Shown: positions 38,401 through 50,670, counted from the first letter of the stretch. The stretch is DNA of 64,000 nucleotides from Limnomonas spitsbergensis (GCA_037349105.1 JAYJMM010000095.1:620001-684000); one strand, 5' to 3'. A program made the numbers and translations. Notes: generated by a model from the letters alone, not told the origin.

Positions 38401-41400
38401 CAAGCTGGCTGGAAGGCGCCTGGTCACACTACTCATGGGCAGCTGTGGCGAGCACCAGGAACAGAAGCAGCAGCGGCAGGTAGGGGCTGCATCACACTGG
38501 GTGGGTCAGGCTGCTATGTGGGGTTCATACATGCACTGGCTACTGCTGGCCTGCCATTCTCCTATTGCCCATTATGGTTAATTGTAATTATAAACCCTCT
38601 CTCCATTGATTTGAACATGCTGCAAGAAAACGACTCTTGCCAGCTCCCCACCTTTCTCGCTACCAGCTCCCTTGACGTCTTTGCAAAAACAACTGCGCCA
38701 TGTCTGCTCCACATCTGCTGCTCCGCACTTGCTGCTCCACACCCGCTTCTGCAGACTAGCGGGGAGTCCCTTTGCGGTCCTGGCGGGTCGGTGGAGTATC
38801 TCCAGGGGCAAATCCAAGGCATCCTGGAGGCAGCTGTGCAGGTGAGCACTGCACACCCGATAACGTAGGCAGATGAACCCATGTGTCTGATGAATTCTGC
38901 AGTCCCTGGTGGCCGCTATGGATTGGGTTCATCGTTGAATCGTCCGGTATGTGCGCAGGCGTTGGCGGCCGCTGTGGAGAGCCTCAGCAGCTCCCAGTAA
39001 GCATGCCCCGCTTCACACAGACCATGACCAGGAATCCTATTTTCTCGTGCTTGTCAATGGCCTGACCTGAATGGCAATGTGGCATGCCCCCAATGGTATG
39101 GTCCTGACGCAGATGTCGCTGTAAATGATCATTTCCCCTCCCCCCCCCTCTCTGCCACAGGACCAGTCCTCTAGAGGTGACAGCTGCAACATCCGGACCT
39201 TGGACACCGCGGCCGTGGCGAAGGCCATGCAGGAGGCAGTCAGCCAAGTCATGTACGTACTGCAGGTGCGTCTGGATGTGAATGGGTGTGGATGAGTGTG
39301 AATATGTGTGGCGATATTTATGTTGCAGGTGTGGATATGTGTGGAGTGTGCCTTGCTGTGTGCATGAGCGACGTTGCCCTCTCTGTTTTGCCACTTTCGG
39401 GCTATGGGTGTGGACTGCTTCACGCCCGTGTGTGGAAGATTGACACTAGCGTTGTCGAAAGAGTGGGGATTTTCTGTACGCACTGTTTTCAGAGGGGCCG
39501 TGCATGCCTGCTTGTGCCATAGGAGGGATTAGGATGGAAACCCTGTGATGGAGGGTAAGTCCCTTTATGGTCATACCAATTGTGTGAACTGGTATGGAAG
39601 CAGTCTTCTGACTGATGAGTGATGACATAGCGGTCTTACGTACATGCACATATTTCCATGTGTTGATTTTGGTGGTGATGTGTACAGAGAGGTGTATGGA
39701 CGGTGTGTAGGCTACGTGGGCAGTGTGGCCCAGGAGTGACCGTCCTAACGCCCCCACCGGTTTGACTGGGCGGTGCTATGGGCTGCAATTCCCATTTTCT
39801 CTCCATCTTGCATTACTTTCCCTTCTAGCCCCACCTCACATGTCCCCATTTATTCGTCCCTCTGGCTCGAATCACTTCCTGCCTTCGCATGCCCACCCAT
39901 CCCATGCCCTCCCATATCCCTGTTGTGTAGGTGGATAGCGCAACAGCCGTATCCTGGCTGGCATCACTCAACTATGATGTTGATGCAGTCATCCAGGCTG
40001 GCATGCTGGCATCTGCAAATGTCCCGGCAGCAGCGACGGCCCTCATCAGCCCGGATGCAAGCGGCCCGGATGCAGCGAAAACCCAGAACAGCTCAAAGGT
40101 TGCGACCCTAACCACTGCCTCAATCGACACCACTGCTGACGATGCCCCCCTCGGCGTCTTGGACTCGCTAGCAGCAGCAGGTGCAGCAGGTGCAGCAGCA
40201 GACACGTCAGCACTAGGAGCTCAGGCAACATCCGGTCCTGCCCCCAATGCCCCTCTCCCTCAGCGCCAGTGTCTAGTTTGCTACGACGATCTCCTGCAGA
40301 GCACTGCGGCTGTGGTGATGCCATGCGGACACAACACATGTGATGATTGGTCAGCAAGGGGGGGGTCAAAGAACAGGGAGTGCTGTGATCAGGGGGCAGT
40401 TGACTGTGTGCGCGTGGTAAGGGCAGGCTATGGTATGAAAGGGCTGGTGGAGTGGTGTCATCAACCCTCTCTCCATATCCCTTATGTCGCCCAAGTCCCC
40501 CCAGGTGGGTATAATGGCAGGGATGGTCCAGACGATGCGACTGGAGTGATCTGTCCAGATTGTACAACTCACTTGCATCCTCCTGTTCCCATTTCAGCTA
40601 GCGATAATGCAGCGGTGGAGGTAGATATGTCCCTCCCCCTCCACTCTGCTGGTGCTATTGTACGGTGAAGGTTGATCTATGTCCCCCCTTCCACCATTCA
40701 GCTGGTGCTATTTAGGGTTAAGTGGTCTGGGTTAACTGTGTCACTGTTCCTCCTCTCAGCTGGCGCGGCATTCTTCGTGCCCGGCTCAGCGAGGGTGATC
40801 CCCACCGTACGCGCTGCCCCCAGCCTGGCTGCAACCTGCTTCTGCCCTGGGACCAAGCACAAGGCCTGCTCACCCCTGAGGTGTGCTGGGAGGGGATTTG
40901 GGGGGCACGTTGTGGAGGAGGCAGTCATGGGAGATGGCATAGCTCCCTAGGCATGCTTGGGAGGGGGAGAGAGAGTCAAAGCAACTTGAGGTGTGTCGTC
41001 TTGAGGCGGCAGAGGGTTCATGCCATGGCGCCTCAGCACCGTTAGCCACACCTCACAAGCGGTCATGTTTTAGTGTTCCCGACTCTTATGTCCCCTACTC
41101 TTCCCCCCTTCCCATCATTTCCCCTTCCGGCCTCTTTCTCTGACCCCAAGCTTAAAGGCGGTCTGTCTCCGTGGACTCTTTTGTAGCATGCCCAGTGAAG
41201 GCAAAGTATTTTTATTGCCACGTGTATGCTGCTCTCTGACAGCTTGTGTTATGTTTTGATTTGCTGTGCAGCTAGGCCTTACTTCTTGCTGGCGCATCTT
41301 GTTTACATTATGTTTTGCTGTGCAGGAGGGCCACAGCCTGCTTCAAATGCTGGCCGCGCGTTATGTGGATGTGAACCCACACACCGCCTGGTGTCCTCGC

Positions 41401-44400
41401 CCGGACTGCGGTGCTTCAGTGCTGCTGCGGGTGCCGGCACCGACCCCGGCTGCAAAGGCGGCCGCACTTCGCAGGGCCCTCGAGGAAGCCACGGCAGCAG
41501 CGGGAGGCGGGGCCCAGGCGGCCTCAACAGGGTCCGTGAGCTCAGCAGGCGGAGGCGGCGGAGACGAGGGGATGCTGGGTGTGGCTGTCGCGTCGGGGCG
41601 CGGCCTGGGTGTGGCCTGCTGTTGCGGCACGCAATTCTGCTTTGAGTGCGCCCGCTGCCCGTCACACGAGCCTGCGTCCTGTGAGCAGGTGGGCATTGCT
41701 CTGGGGCAGGCCATGCAAAGGTGGTCAAGGATCTGAAAGGACTGCTCCGGGAAAGGGTTGCATGGGCCACGATGAAGGGGATGGAGGAGGGCTCCTGTAA
41801 TGCTACATATACTGTCAACAGCTTGTTATAATGATGTGATGTCATCACACTCTGTTGTTACACTGATGTGCTGTTACTTTGTGTTGTTATGATGCAATGT
41901 CACACTGATCTCACAATAGTGTGGTGGTACTCCTTCAAACCCACATTATTCCACCGTCTTGCTGTTTCGGCACTCTGACCAGATGCGCAAGTGGGAGACG
42001 ATGGAGCGGAGGTGGAGGCAGGAGGAGATGGCGGGGAGTGAGGCATGGCTGCAGAGCTACTCAAAGCCATGCCCCAAATGTGGGTCAGATGCGGTTTTCT
42101 TTTCCTTTATCTCTTGATGGGTCTTCGTCTTTTAGGTTTCAGATTTTGTGGACCGCTGAGAGGGTCACACCTGAGAGGGTCACACCTGCCATTGAATGAC
42201 ATCAATGCTTGCGTGGATTAAGGAAACCATTGGTAGGGCTAAAGCATTCGGTAGGCTGCTATGCCTGAAATCTGGGTCAGGCGTTCATGCATGGGGTACA
42301 TTCCACCCCTGCCCATAACACCCACTTCAGCATCCCACTCGGGGTGGAAACAGGGACAGGAACCCTGCCAGCTTGCTCCCCCCCTTTGAGCCTTCCTCCT
42401 GCTGCGAGCTTTGTGTAACAATAATCAGGGATGAGCCTTAGGGTGCACATAGCCAGGGATGAACCTCCTCTGCCCTCTCCTACCTGCTGGCCCCCTACAG
42501 CTACATCCCCCCTCCGCATTATTCTCCCCTTAGCCCATCGGCCCAAATGTATGACCGTCACCGCGTCCTATGCTGCCCTAGTGTCTATGGGGGATACATT
42601 CTGGTGCATTCGACAGCTACAACCCACCTGACATGTATCTGTACTGTTAGGGGTAAGGAGGTGGTTGCATCCCAGTCAGTGTACTTTAAGGGGTGGTTGC
42701 ATCCCTAGGAGCGCACCATATAGCTGGGATCGCAGGAGGTTTCTACTACGCTCTCCTGCCACCAACTGCCTGCCTGCACGGCCTCAACATCCCCGACTCA
42801 GCTGGTTCCATGCTTGACCTGCTAGGTGCTGAATCTGGATTGGTTGTTGTGACGGGTTTTCCATTATGGCTGAGGAGTGGGTTCCTAAAGCTTATTGCCA
42901 AGATCATGCCTGGATCCCTCTGGTGGCATCTTGCAGGCAAATGCAAGATCTCCAAGGATGGTGGCTGCATGCACATGACGTGCAAGATATGGTGGGCTGG
43001 GAGGGTGTGGTGGGCCGGGAGAATATAGGTGGTGCTATGGTGGGCTGGGTGTGTGGTGGGCTGGGAGGATATGGGTGGTGCCGTGGTTGGCTGTGAGGGT
43101 GTGGTAGGCTGGGAGGATATGGTTGGTGCCCTGGTGGGCTGTGAGGGTGTGGTGGGCTGGGGGGATATGGGCTGTGCAGAGGTGGGCTGGGTGTGTGTGG
43201 TGGGCTGGGAGGATATGGATGGGGCTGTGGTGGGCTGGGAGGGTATGAGTGGTGTCGTTGTGGGCTGGGGTTATGGGGTGGGCTGGGGTTATGGGGTGGG
43301 CTGGGGTTATGGGGTGGGCTGGGAAGATATGGGTGGTGTCGTGGTGGGCTGGGAGGGTGGGCTGGGCTGGGAGGATATGAGTGGTGTCGTGGTGGGCTGT
43401 GAGTGTGTGGTGGGCTGGGATGTATGAGTGGTGTCGTGGTGGGCTGTGAGGGTGGTGGGCTGGGAGGATATGAGTGGTGTCGTGGTAGGTTGTGAGTGTG
43501 GGGGGGGCTGGGAGGATATGAGTGGTGTAGTGGTGGGCTGTGTGTGGGGGGGGGGCTGGGAGGGTATGGGTGGTGCCGTGGTGGGCTGGGTGTGTGTGGT
43601 CGGCTGGAAGGATATGGGTGGTGCCGTGGTGGGCTGGGGATGTGTGGTGGGCTGGGAGGAAATGAGTGTTGTCGTGGTGGGCTGTGAGGGTGTGGTGTGC
43701 TGGGAGGATATGGGTGGTGTCGTAGTGGGCTGGGTGTGTGTGGGGGCTGGGAGGATATATGTGGTGGCGTGGTGGGCTGGGGTTGTGTGGGGGGGGGGCT
43801 GGGAGGGTATGGGTGGTGTCATGGTGGGCTGTGAGGCTGTGCCGGGCTGGGATGATATGGGTGTTGCCGTGGTGGGCTGGGGTGTGTAATGGGCTGGGAG
43901 GATATGGGTGGTGTAGTGGTGGGCTGTGAGGGTGTGGTGGGCTGGGAGGATATGGGTGGTGCCGTGGTGAGCTGGGGGTGTGGGGTGGGCTGGGAGGATA
44001 TGAGTGTTGTTGTGGTGGGCTGTGAGGGTGTGGTGGGCTGGGAGGATATGAGTGGTGCCGTGGTGGGCTGGGTGTGGGGGGGGCTGGGAGGATATGAGTG
44101 TTGTGGTGGTGGGCTGTGAGGGTGTAGGGTGGGCTGGGAGGATATGGGTGGGGCCGTGGTGGGCTGGGAGGATATGGGTGGTTCTGTGGTGGGCTGGGAG
44201 GTTGTGGTGGGCTGGAAGGATATGGGTGGTGCCCTGGTGGGCTGGGGTGTGGGAGGAAATGGGTGGTGTTGTGATTGTCTGGGATGTGCTGTTGTTGCCG
44301 AGTCATTTCTGCGTCTGCAGATGCAGTGGTATTTCAGCCATGCATGCAATCGTGCATGGGCATTATGAAAGCTGGTCATGACACTAAGGTTATGGAGGAA

Positions 44401-47351
44401 AGGAGTTGGAGAAGTCATATGAAATGAACGGTGATGCATAAGGACAGGACCTATTAATTAGGTTTCAAGCAGCATCAAAAGGGAAGGCATGGCTACTGTG
44501 CGTAGAGGCGCTGAGGCTGAAAGAGATGACAACCCGGTATGTGAGCTTTGTTACGGCAATGCGTGACTTCGGTAATAATTGTATATCAGTATGGGGCCTC
44601 TTGATATAAGTGGCCCCATACTGGTATACAATTATTACCGCCAAGTAGTCCTTTAACCTAAAAAGGAAGAAACACATCCTGGAACACTCCCAAAATCGGC
44701 AAACTCAAAACAGAAAGGAAACCTCTCTTGAACAGAGTTCCTCTCCTCGACCCCCATTCCTTACTCTCATGTAGCCTGCATGAGTTCTGCTGGCTTTGTT
44801 TGGAAGCTTGGCGGACCCATGGCCCCGGCTACGCCTGCACCCGCTTTGTTGAGCCAGCGGTCCCTGGGGCGCCCCGAAGCAGCAACCGCAGCGGCAGCGG
44901 GGGGGATAATGCGGGGCACGAAAGCGGGGCGGGTGGCAGCGGCAGCGGGCTGGGATTTTGGGGACATGTGGCCCAGGCAGCTGCCCGCCGCAAGCAAATG
45001 CACTACATGCAGCGGCATGCTGCTCACTCCGCCGACAACACCTCGCAGCAGTTGTCGGCCTGCATTGGGCGGATGCAGGTGTTGGCATCTGTGGCTTCTC
45101 AACAGGGCACGTGGCGTGGGAGCGAGCTACTGCTGAACACCCAGCCTGATGTAGGCCCAGGCCGGTCCTCAGAGGTGCAGATGCCGCAGCGACTGCCGCT
45201 GCAGCAGGTGCAACAGCAGCGGCAAGGCAGTCAGCCTGGTGGATCACAACTGCCTGGGGGACCTCCCTTGACCGATGCGGCCATGTTGCTGCCCCTCAGC
45301 AACAAGGCCGTGCTGCAGCTGCCACTCGAGGTCTTCTGGCGGGACTGGCGGGAAGCGGTGTTGCGAGGGCGGGAGGTGAGCACAGGGTGGTGCAGAGGGT
45401 GTGGAATGTTTTGATTTTGGTGATAACAACCACCTATCTCGACTTCTTAACCTTCATTTATTTGTTATCCATCACCATAGTACCTTGTGAGATATGATCA
45501 CCTTTGGCCTTAGTGGCATGTGAGATTGTTTCCTTTGGTCGCAGTGCCTCGGTATTGTCCTCCTTGGCCGTAGTTCCTCCCCGATAGGGTGTGAGAATTG
45601 CGGATGCTCAACAAATGACTGCATGTAGTTTTGTCTCGTAACCTCACACGATGTCTCATAAGGCACTGCAGCCAAGGGGAACAAAAGGTGACACGACAGC
45701 ACAGTAACAGACAATGTCGCACATGACATAACAGCCGAGGAGGATGAACAAGGATGCGACACAGGAGCCAAGTTCAGCTCTCTCAGGAGGCCGGAGGGAA
45801 CACCAGACAGATCGATGCCCTTGTTCCCCTGCTACCGGCATCTTCTACCTAGACATAGCACCTGGGTGACCCTCCACATGACTGCCCACCCAACAAACCC
45901 AGCCAATGCAGAGGGGACGCGCAACACCTTAACATCCATCACAGTCTTTAGCCGCCTGGCTGTTAGCTCGATTCCGTCAGGGTAGTATCAGAATCTGTTA
46001 TCCTTGGGAAAGAAGGCAATTATGCTATGCCACGCTGCATTGGGCATTTCTTACATCGGCATGTGATCTTTTGGGATGCCCTGTCCAGTGGGACCTTGCA
46101 GGGCCACTGAGGGAGTTCTTGTCTCGTATGTGGAAGATGCTCTCTAGCTGCCAGCTCTTTTCGCACTCTGCCGGTATCTGAGAATTGTGAAGCTTTCCTT
46201 TTCTTCCCTCTGCCGTGGCATCCATGATTTCCTGCCGGGGTTTCCTGCTCAAACCTAAACCAGAATCCTGAATCCTAAACCTCATCCTCAATTGCGCTCC
46301 GCACAGGTGCTAGCTCACTCCTATGTGCTGGCATTCTACATGGCCCGCCCTAGCACAAGGAGGTGAGTCTATCAGGGCAAGAGGCCCTATTTGTATTAGA
46401 TTGTGATTTTCTCAAAGAGGGCTTACCAATCAAAGATCTAGTATGCGGTCCTGTGGTTGGTTCGACTGTCCATGAAAAGGGATTTGGGAACAATTTGCTG
46501 AAAAATCAAGGTGGGAATGTGCAGGTGGGTGCCACATGTGCCCCATGCGACTCTGATGCCTGCTCCCCGCTTCCAGGTACTTGGAACATCTGCAGGGACA
46601 GCTCAGCCTGCTGGTGGAGGCCCTGGTAGCTCCCGTGATGGCCCTACCAGGCGCACGGAGCATCGCATTGCTGGAGTCTCCAGCAGCACCAGCACCAGCA
46701 GCCACAGACACAGCATTGAATGCTTCGGGGTCCTTTGCGCCTGGTCCGTATGCGGCGGCTGGCAGTAGTGTAGCAGCGGGGTCCAGCGAGCAGATGGGCG
46801 CTGGGACAGGCGCATCCGGGCACCGCAGCTTGTACTCGTGGCTCTTCCCCAGCCACCCCAAGAACCGGGGGCCGGGGAAGACCTTCAAGAAGACCCCCTT
46901 GGCTGTGGCTGGGGCTGCCACTGCTGCTGCAGCAACAGAAGCAGGCAAGCAGGACAAGCGAATGGCCACGTTACAGGCGCTAGCGGGCTTGCGCGGCCAG
47001 GAAGCTGCCGAGCAGCTGCTATACACCCTGGCGCTGCTCCAGGTGCATCGGGCCACGCTTGAGACTCTTGTGTCAGAGTGTGTCCGTTACCGACAGGTCG
47101 TTGAGCGCGCGGCCCGTGCGGGGCTATTCCCGAGTGCGGAAGAGGGGGGGACGGGGGCGCCTGCAGCCACCGGCTCCCTGTTCCCGTGGTGGGCTGCATT
47201 GGGCGATGGGAGTGTGTTGTGGGGTGATGGCGCCCAGGGGGTGGTGGCTAGCGCGGCCAATGGGGCACTGGCGGTGGCTGGCACTGTGGGGGCAGCGCTC
47301 AGGGCCTGGATGTCCACCGGTGGGGCAAGCAACCGCAGGCCGACAGACTGA
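35465..47351 (+). CDS. Ankyrin-repeat RBR (Ariadne-type) E3 ubiquitin ligase, ANKIB1-like
   Basis: RING-IBR-RING ligase that takes ubiquitin from E2 onto a RING2 cysteine and then to substrate. Exons: 35465-35838, 36980-37094, 37703-37798, 38021-38100, 38362-38479, 38755-38841, 39161-39265, 39931-40349, 40760-40880, 41326-41688, 41983-42079, 42937-42991, 44775-45375, 46307-46362, 46577-47351; sum 3,462 nt, in phase. Ankyrin-like repeats read ADSLLHCCLMNGG and GCPPLDLALELGL. A UBA-like helix (VSWLASLNYDVDAVI) precedes RING1 (CLVCYDDL, MPCGH, CW, CPQPGC). IBR: WCPRPDC, CCCGTQFCFEC, H-x4-C. RING2 reads PCPKC, then GGCMHMTC with the catalytic Cys after GG, then CKICLHEFCWLC. An Ariadne helical region follows (FWGHVAQAAARRKQMHYMQR; YLEHLQGQLSLLVEAL). 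The true start may lie further upstream. Confidence 0.9.
42988..44280. repeat. GC-rich minisatellite in an RBR intron, starting at the 5' splice site
   Basis: About 1.3 kb of diverged units built from GTGGGCTGGGAGG and GATATGGGTGGTGCCGTG, mostly in multiples of 3 bp. It begins exactly at the junction ATATG|GTGGGCTGG that ends the RING2 exon at 42991. Because unit length keeps the frame, long Gly/Val/Trp (+) and Pro/His/Ser (-) ORFs run through it. They are not genes. Confidence 0.95.
44571..44639. repeat. 28-bp inverted repeat (hairpin) in the RBR intron
   Basis: Arms 44571-44598 and 44612-44639 are reverse complements with one mismatch, separated by 13 nt. The outer ends read GGTAATAATT and AATTATTACC. 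This could be a tiny MITE-like element or a structured intron RNA. No target-site duplication is evident. Confidence 0.9.
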
Positions 47352-48410
47352 TGAGGGTGCTGAAAATGAATGCCATAGTTGAGGCAGTAAGGAAAATATT
47401 ACACGGTAAGCGAGCAAGGATTGCTTGATGTTTATTTTTCAAACTTCAGAGATGAATAATTCCATCATCAATCGAGATTTTTGGATATCGAAGCCTGAGG
47501 TTGGTGCAAAATGCAGATGGGTGCAGGAGGAGCATGGCCTACTTCACCTGCAAGAGTGCGAAAGATGATTTAAGAGGATATAACCTTGGGATAAACGGCC
47601 TTAGGGGTATTCCTGAATTCTTATCTTGGAGCAGATTTGTCTCAGTACTGTTATGTCCACTCACGCCACGCATGCTGTGGGGACTCGCCTGAAGTGGCGA
47701 GGGGATATTTCCTTTCCACTGCATCTAAGAACATTATTTACGGGGGTGTTTGAGTACAGAGTTCCATGTGCATTCTTGTCGCTCAACGTACTGGAGAAGC
47801 TGAAATGTTGATGCTGGGGCTAGTAGGCATGCCGGACAATTTGATAAATTGTGGTTGCCTGCTCGGTTGCATGGTGGATGGTTGCATGGGCACTTGTGCC
47901 TGCGGTATTTACGTACTGCCTAAAGACCATTAATTGAAACCTTCACAGGCTCCGAGTCCCCAACCATGATCCCGCGCACCGCGATGTTTTGTGGTATCGA
48001 TGATCGAAACTCCGAAAGGATCGTTTGTCGCATGAGAGGCTCCTTGTGACCGGGCTACACTGCATCGAAACTGCCTTCGTTTGCAAACGATCTTCCTGTC
48101 TGAGCTTGAAGGCGGAGGCTGCAGATGAATAACTCGGCTGCTCGCGATAGGTGGCAACAAGGGTTGGCACTTGCTTGGCAATCCGCAGCCGGGTCAACCC
48201 GGTATCCCTGTGGCTGTCGTACTTAATTGTTGAATAAAGCCACACTGTCCTATATCGTTAGCCTTGTATTTCATTCATTCAATCACCCTCATGAGTTATG
48301 GCGACCATACTGTGCTATTAGGTCTTTATTGACCATCTCGGTACAAACCATGTCGTGAACGAGGAACGTTTCTCACTCTTCAGTCTTCACCCCCCCCTGC
48401 TTCGAAACCC
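47352..48410. other. Intergenic stretch
   Basis: 3' flank of the RBR gene and 5' flank of the intronless ORF. I see no gene or strong repeat. Confidence 0.5.
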
Positions 48411-49895
48411 ATGTACAGCTGGTGGGCGCCCGTAGTGACCTGCACGAGCAAACATCAACGAGGCATTGTACCCAGCCGGCTAGGGATCTCACCCCTTCTT
48501 TATCTTAACACGCTTGGAACTGACTTCTGTAGAGACAAGGCACGTTCACTTCTGTACGACTCACGTTCCAGCTCGCCTTGCTTTGCCGGTCCCGGCATTC
48601 CTTGGGTTTCTCCACGTCACTTTTATAACATGTCAGAGCGAATCACGCGATCCAAAACGTTGTCGAAAATAGGAGGCAATGATGCCTCTCTGGATGACGA
48701 CGTCAAACAACGGTCTGCTGGATCTGATGATACAGCGCAGCGCGGCGCCCCCACGCTGCCCCCCTCGAGGACCCTCGACCTTGTAGCGACGACCGACGCT
48801 GACCAGCAGAGAACTGAGAACAAACAATCAGGCCAAATTTCATGGCTGAATCCTACATTCGGCACGAGCTGCACCCAGTCAAACACCATGCGGCCATACG
48901 CGGGACCCACTGCACCGTCCCCCAATCGCACACCCCAGACCCAAGCCGAAGCTGCTAGCAGCTTCTTTAGCTTCACAAGCAGTCCGGATTGGGGTTTGGG
49001 CGTTGTTTTAGTTCATGCCTTCAGGGCATTGGCGTCAGGAGTCAGCAGCCGGAGCAAAGCTGACCAGCTGAGCGCTGAGAGCAACAAGGGCAACCAGGAT
49101 CAGCTACCAGCAGCAGTGGAGGCAGCTGTTGGCATCAATGGGCAGCAGAGCAGTGGGCCAAGCCATAGTCTCGACCAGAGGGATACAAGCCAGCTGGGGC
49201 CACAGGACCCGCTCGCACAGGAGGAGCTGGACCAGCTTGGCTGCGAGTTGCTAATATTCAACACCCTGCCCTTCAACGGGTTTCATCCAGCGCACCTGAG
49301 CCTGGGGGTAGAGCACATAGCAGGACCATCTTCGGTTGGCATGGCAGAAGGAGCCGCCGTTGAAGGTGTCGTCCGCGGATATTTGGCGACATCAGACGCT
49401 GAGCACTGCTGTGCGGCAGCCCGGGGATGCTATGTTGTCGACAGCACCCACGAGGGCGACAACCTGCTTGCTGTGCTGCCAGGAGGCTTTGACGACGATG
49501 GCCTGCTCGCAGCCCTGATGCCTGAGAGAAATGAGCTGATGGAGCCTTACGAGATGATAGACTTGCTTATGGTCCAGTTTGCGGTGACCAACCAGCCGGG
49601 AAATGACATATTCAGCTGGAGGGGTTGCTCGATCTTGAGGTCATACAGTGCGACACAAAGCCGTGTGGAGACCTGGCCGCATCCTAAGGAAGGTGCGTAC
49701 CATGGCCACTCCTGGTTTTCTGCTGGGGTAACACCACTTGGCCGCTTGAGATTATTTCATGGGCTTCATGAAGGAAAGCAGGCAGTGGCATCAGACAAAA
49801 GCGAGAGGTGGGTGCTGGATAGACGTGTGGGGACAAACCCGTTGACATACTGCAGCCAGATATTTGAAATTGAACAGCGGTTGCTGACCAGGTAG
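48411..49895 (+). CDS. Intronless ORF of unknown function
   Basis: A single 494-codon frame with no introns among genes that average more than a dozen exons each. The first ATG is 48411. A second in-frame ATG at 48630 (MSERITRSKTLSKIGG) starts a more protein-like sequence of about 421 residues and may be the true start. The N-terminal half is polar and low-complexity (Ser, Gln, Asp, Thr). The C-terminal half looks folded, with GCELLIFNTLPFNGFHPAHL, VLPGGFDDDGLLAALMPERN and HGHSWFSAGVTPLGRLRLFH. No signal peptide or membrane segment is obvious. A decayed copy of the C-terminal part lies at 52336-52580, so the ORF belongs to a duplicated, possibly mobile or retroposed family. I do not recognise it. 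Confidence 0.6.
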   Translation: MYSWWAPVVTCTSKHQRGIVPSRLGISPLLYLNTLGTDFCRDKARSLLYDSRSSSPCFAGPGIPWVSPRHFYNMSERITRSKTLSKIGGNDASLDDDVKQRSAGSDDTAQRGAPTLPPSRTLDLVATTDADQQRTENKQSGQISWLNPTFGTSCTQSNTMRPYAGPTAPSPNRTPQTQAEAASSFFSFTSSPDWGLGVVLVHAFRALASGVSSRSKADQLSAESNKGNQDQLPAAVEAAVGINGQQSSGPSHSLDQRDTSQLGPQDPLAQEELDQLGCELLIFNTLPFNGFHPAHLSLGVEHIAGPSSVGMAEGAAVEGVVRGYLATSDAEHCCAAARGCYVVDSTHEGDNLLAVLPGGFDDDGLLAALMPERNELMEPYEMIDLLMVQFAVTNQPGNDIFSWRGCSILRSYSATQSRVETWPHPKEGAYHGHSWFSAGVTPLGRLRLFHGLHEGKQAVASDKSERWVLDRRVGTNPLTYCSQIFEIEQRLLTR

Positions 49896-50075
49896 GCAAA
49901 GCTGGATGAGGCAGGTAGTGTGTCAAAGGCCCATACCTGTTTTTCGTGGAGATCCAATTACAAATCCACCTAGTCTCCAAATATTCATGGGGATCCCTTC
50001 AGAGGCTGGAGGAGGCCTCCCCTAACTTGTGGCCTTGGCGGGTTGCTTAAAAAAACAGCAGGCGCATTTGAATGC

Positions 50076-50150
50076 AGCCTGGACCGGCCTACTGCCGGCG
50101 GTCCCAGAAGCATGGCTTGCTGCATCAGCCACTCCCAGTGCATGGCCATT
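50076..50150 (-). repeat. SINE-like dispersed repeat, copy 5
   Basis: The reverse complement reads TGCAGCAAGCCATGCTTCTG followed by GGCAGTAGG-like sequence, matching the family core. Confidence 0.45.
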
Positions 50151-50561
50151 ATGTGCTGGCAGCTGAACAGTAGCTGTTACACCATACGATAGGATAAACA
50201 GTATTCATTGGCACCACCAGCAGGGCAGAAATTGCATGAATACATAGCGCACCGCAATCTCTGCGCTCCCCGTTAGACTCAGACAGGGGCTTTCATTGGT
50301 GGATAAGGTTTGGATCCATACTGCCCAACTCAACTCAGCTAGGTGCTCGTCCCTAGTAATCTTGCCCAACAAGTGTGTGTAGCTGCCGAATTTGCGAGAA
50401 CCTATTACATTTATTCTTCTCTCTCTCTTTCTGACGGCTGCTGTCATCTTCGTTTTCCCTCAATTCTGCAAGCAGGAGGCATTCAGGCGGAGCCGATTCA
50501 GCTGCCCGTACCGATTGAATTGGACACCATGCAGTGCTTCAACATCTAAGGAGCACCTCCG

Positions 50562-50670
50562 GCCGTCCAGGCCATGCAGCGTCTGCTCGCTGAAATAATT
50601 TAATAGCGGCTACTATGCGGATGGAGGGGCACCGAGCGCACCGTCTTGCTTGAAGAATAAGACTCGTGAA
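50562..50670. repeat. Diverged duplicate, left member
   Basis: Shares CAACGTCTGCTCGCT-like, GATGGAGGGGC and GAATAA...GTGAA blocks in order with 53238-53357. With the ORF copy at 52336-52580, it suggests an old segmental duplication of the region that includes the intronless ORF. Confidence 0.5.

Noticed and set aside
38959..38996. Possible extra RBR exon (ALAAAVESLSSS)
   Set aside because: Its phase does not fit the exons on either side, which join correctly without it.
43029..43889. Gly/Val/Trp repeat ORFs on the plus strand
   Set aside because: Same array, sense strand. Conserved RING2 residues continue only at 44775, so this is intron.
43035..44306. 423-residue Pro/His/Ser-rich ORF on the minus strand
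   Set aside because: It is a by-product of the minisatellite, whose units are mostly multiples of 3 bp. It lies inside an intron of the RBR gene.
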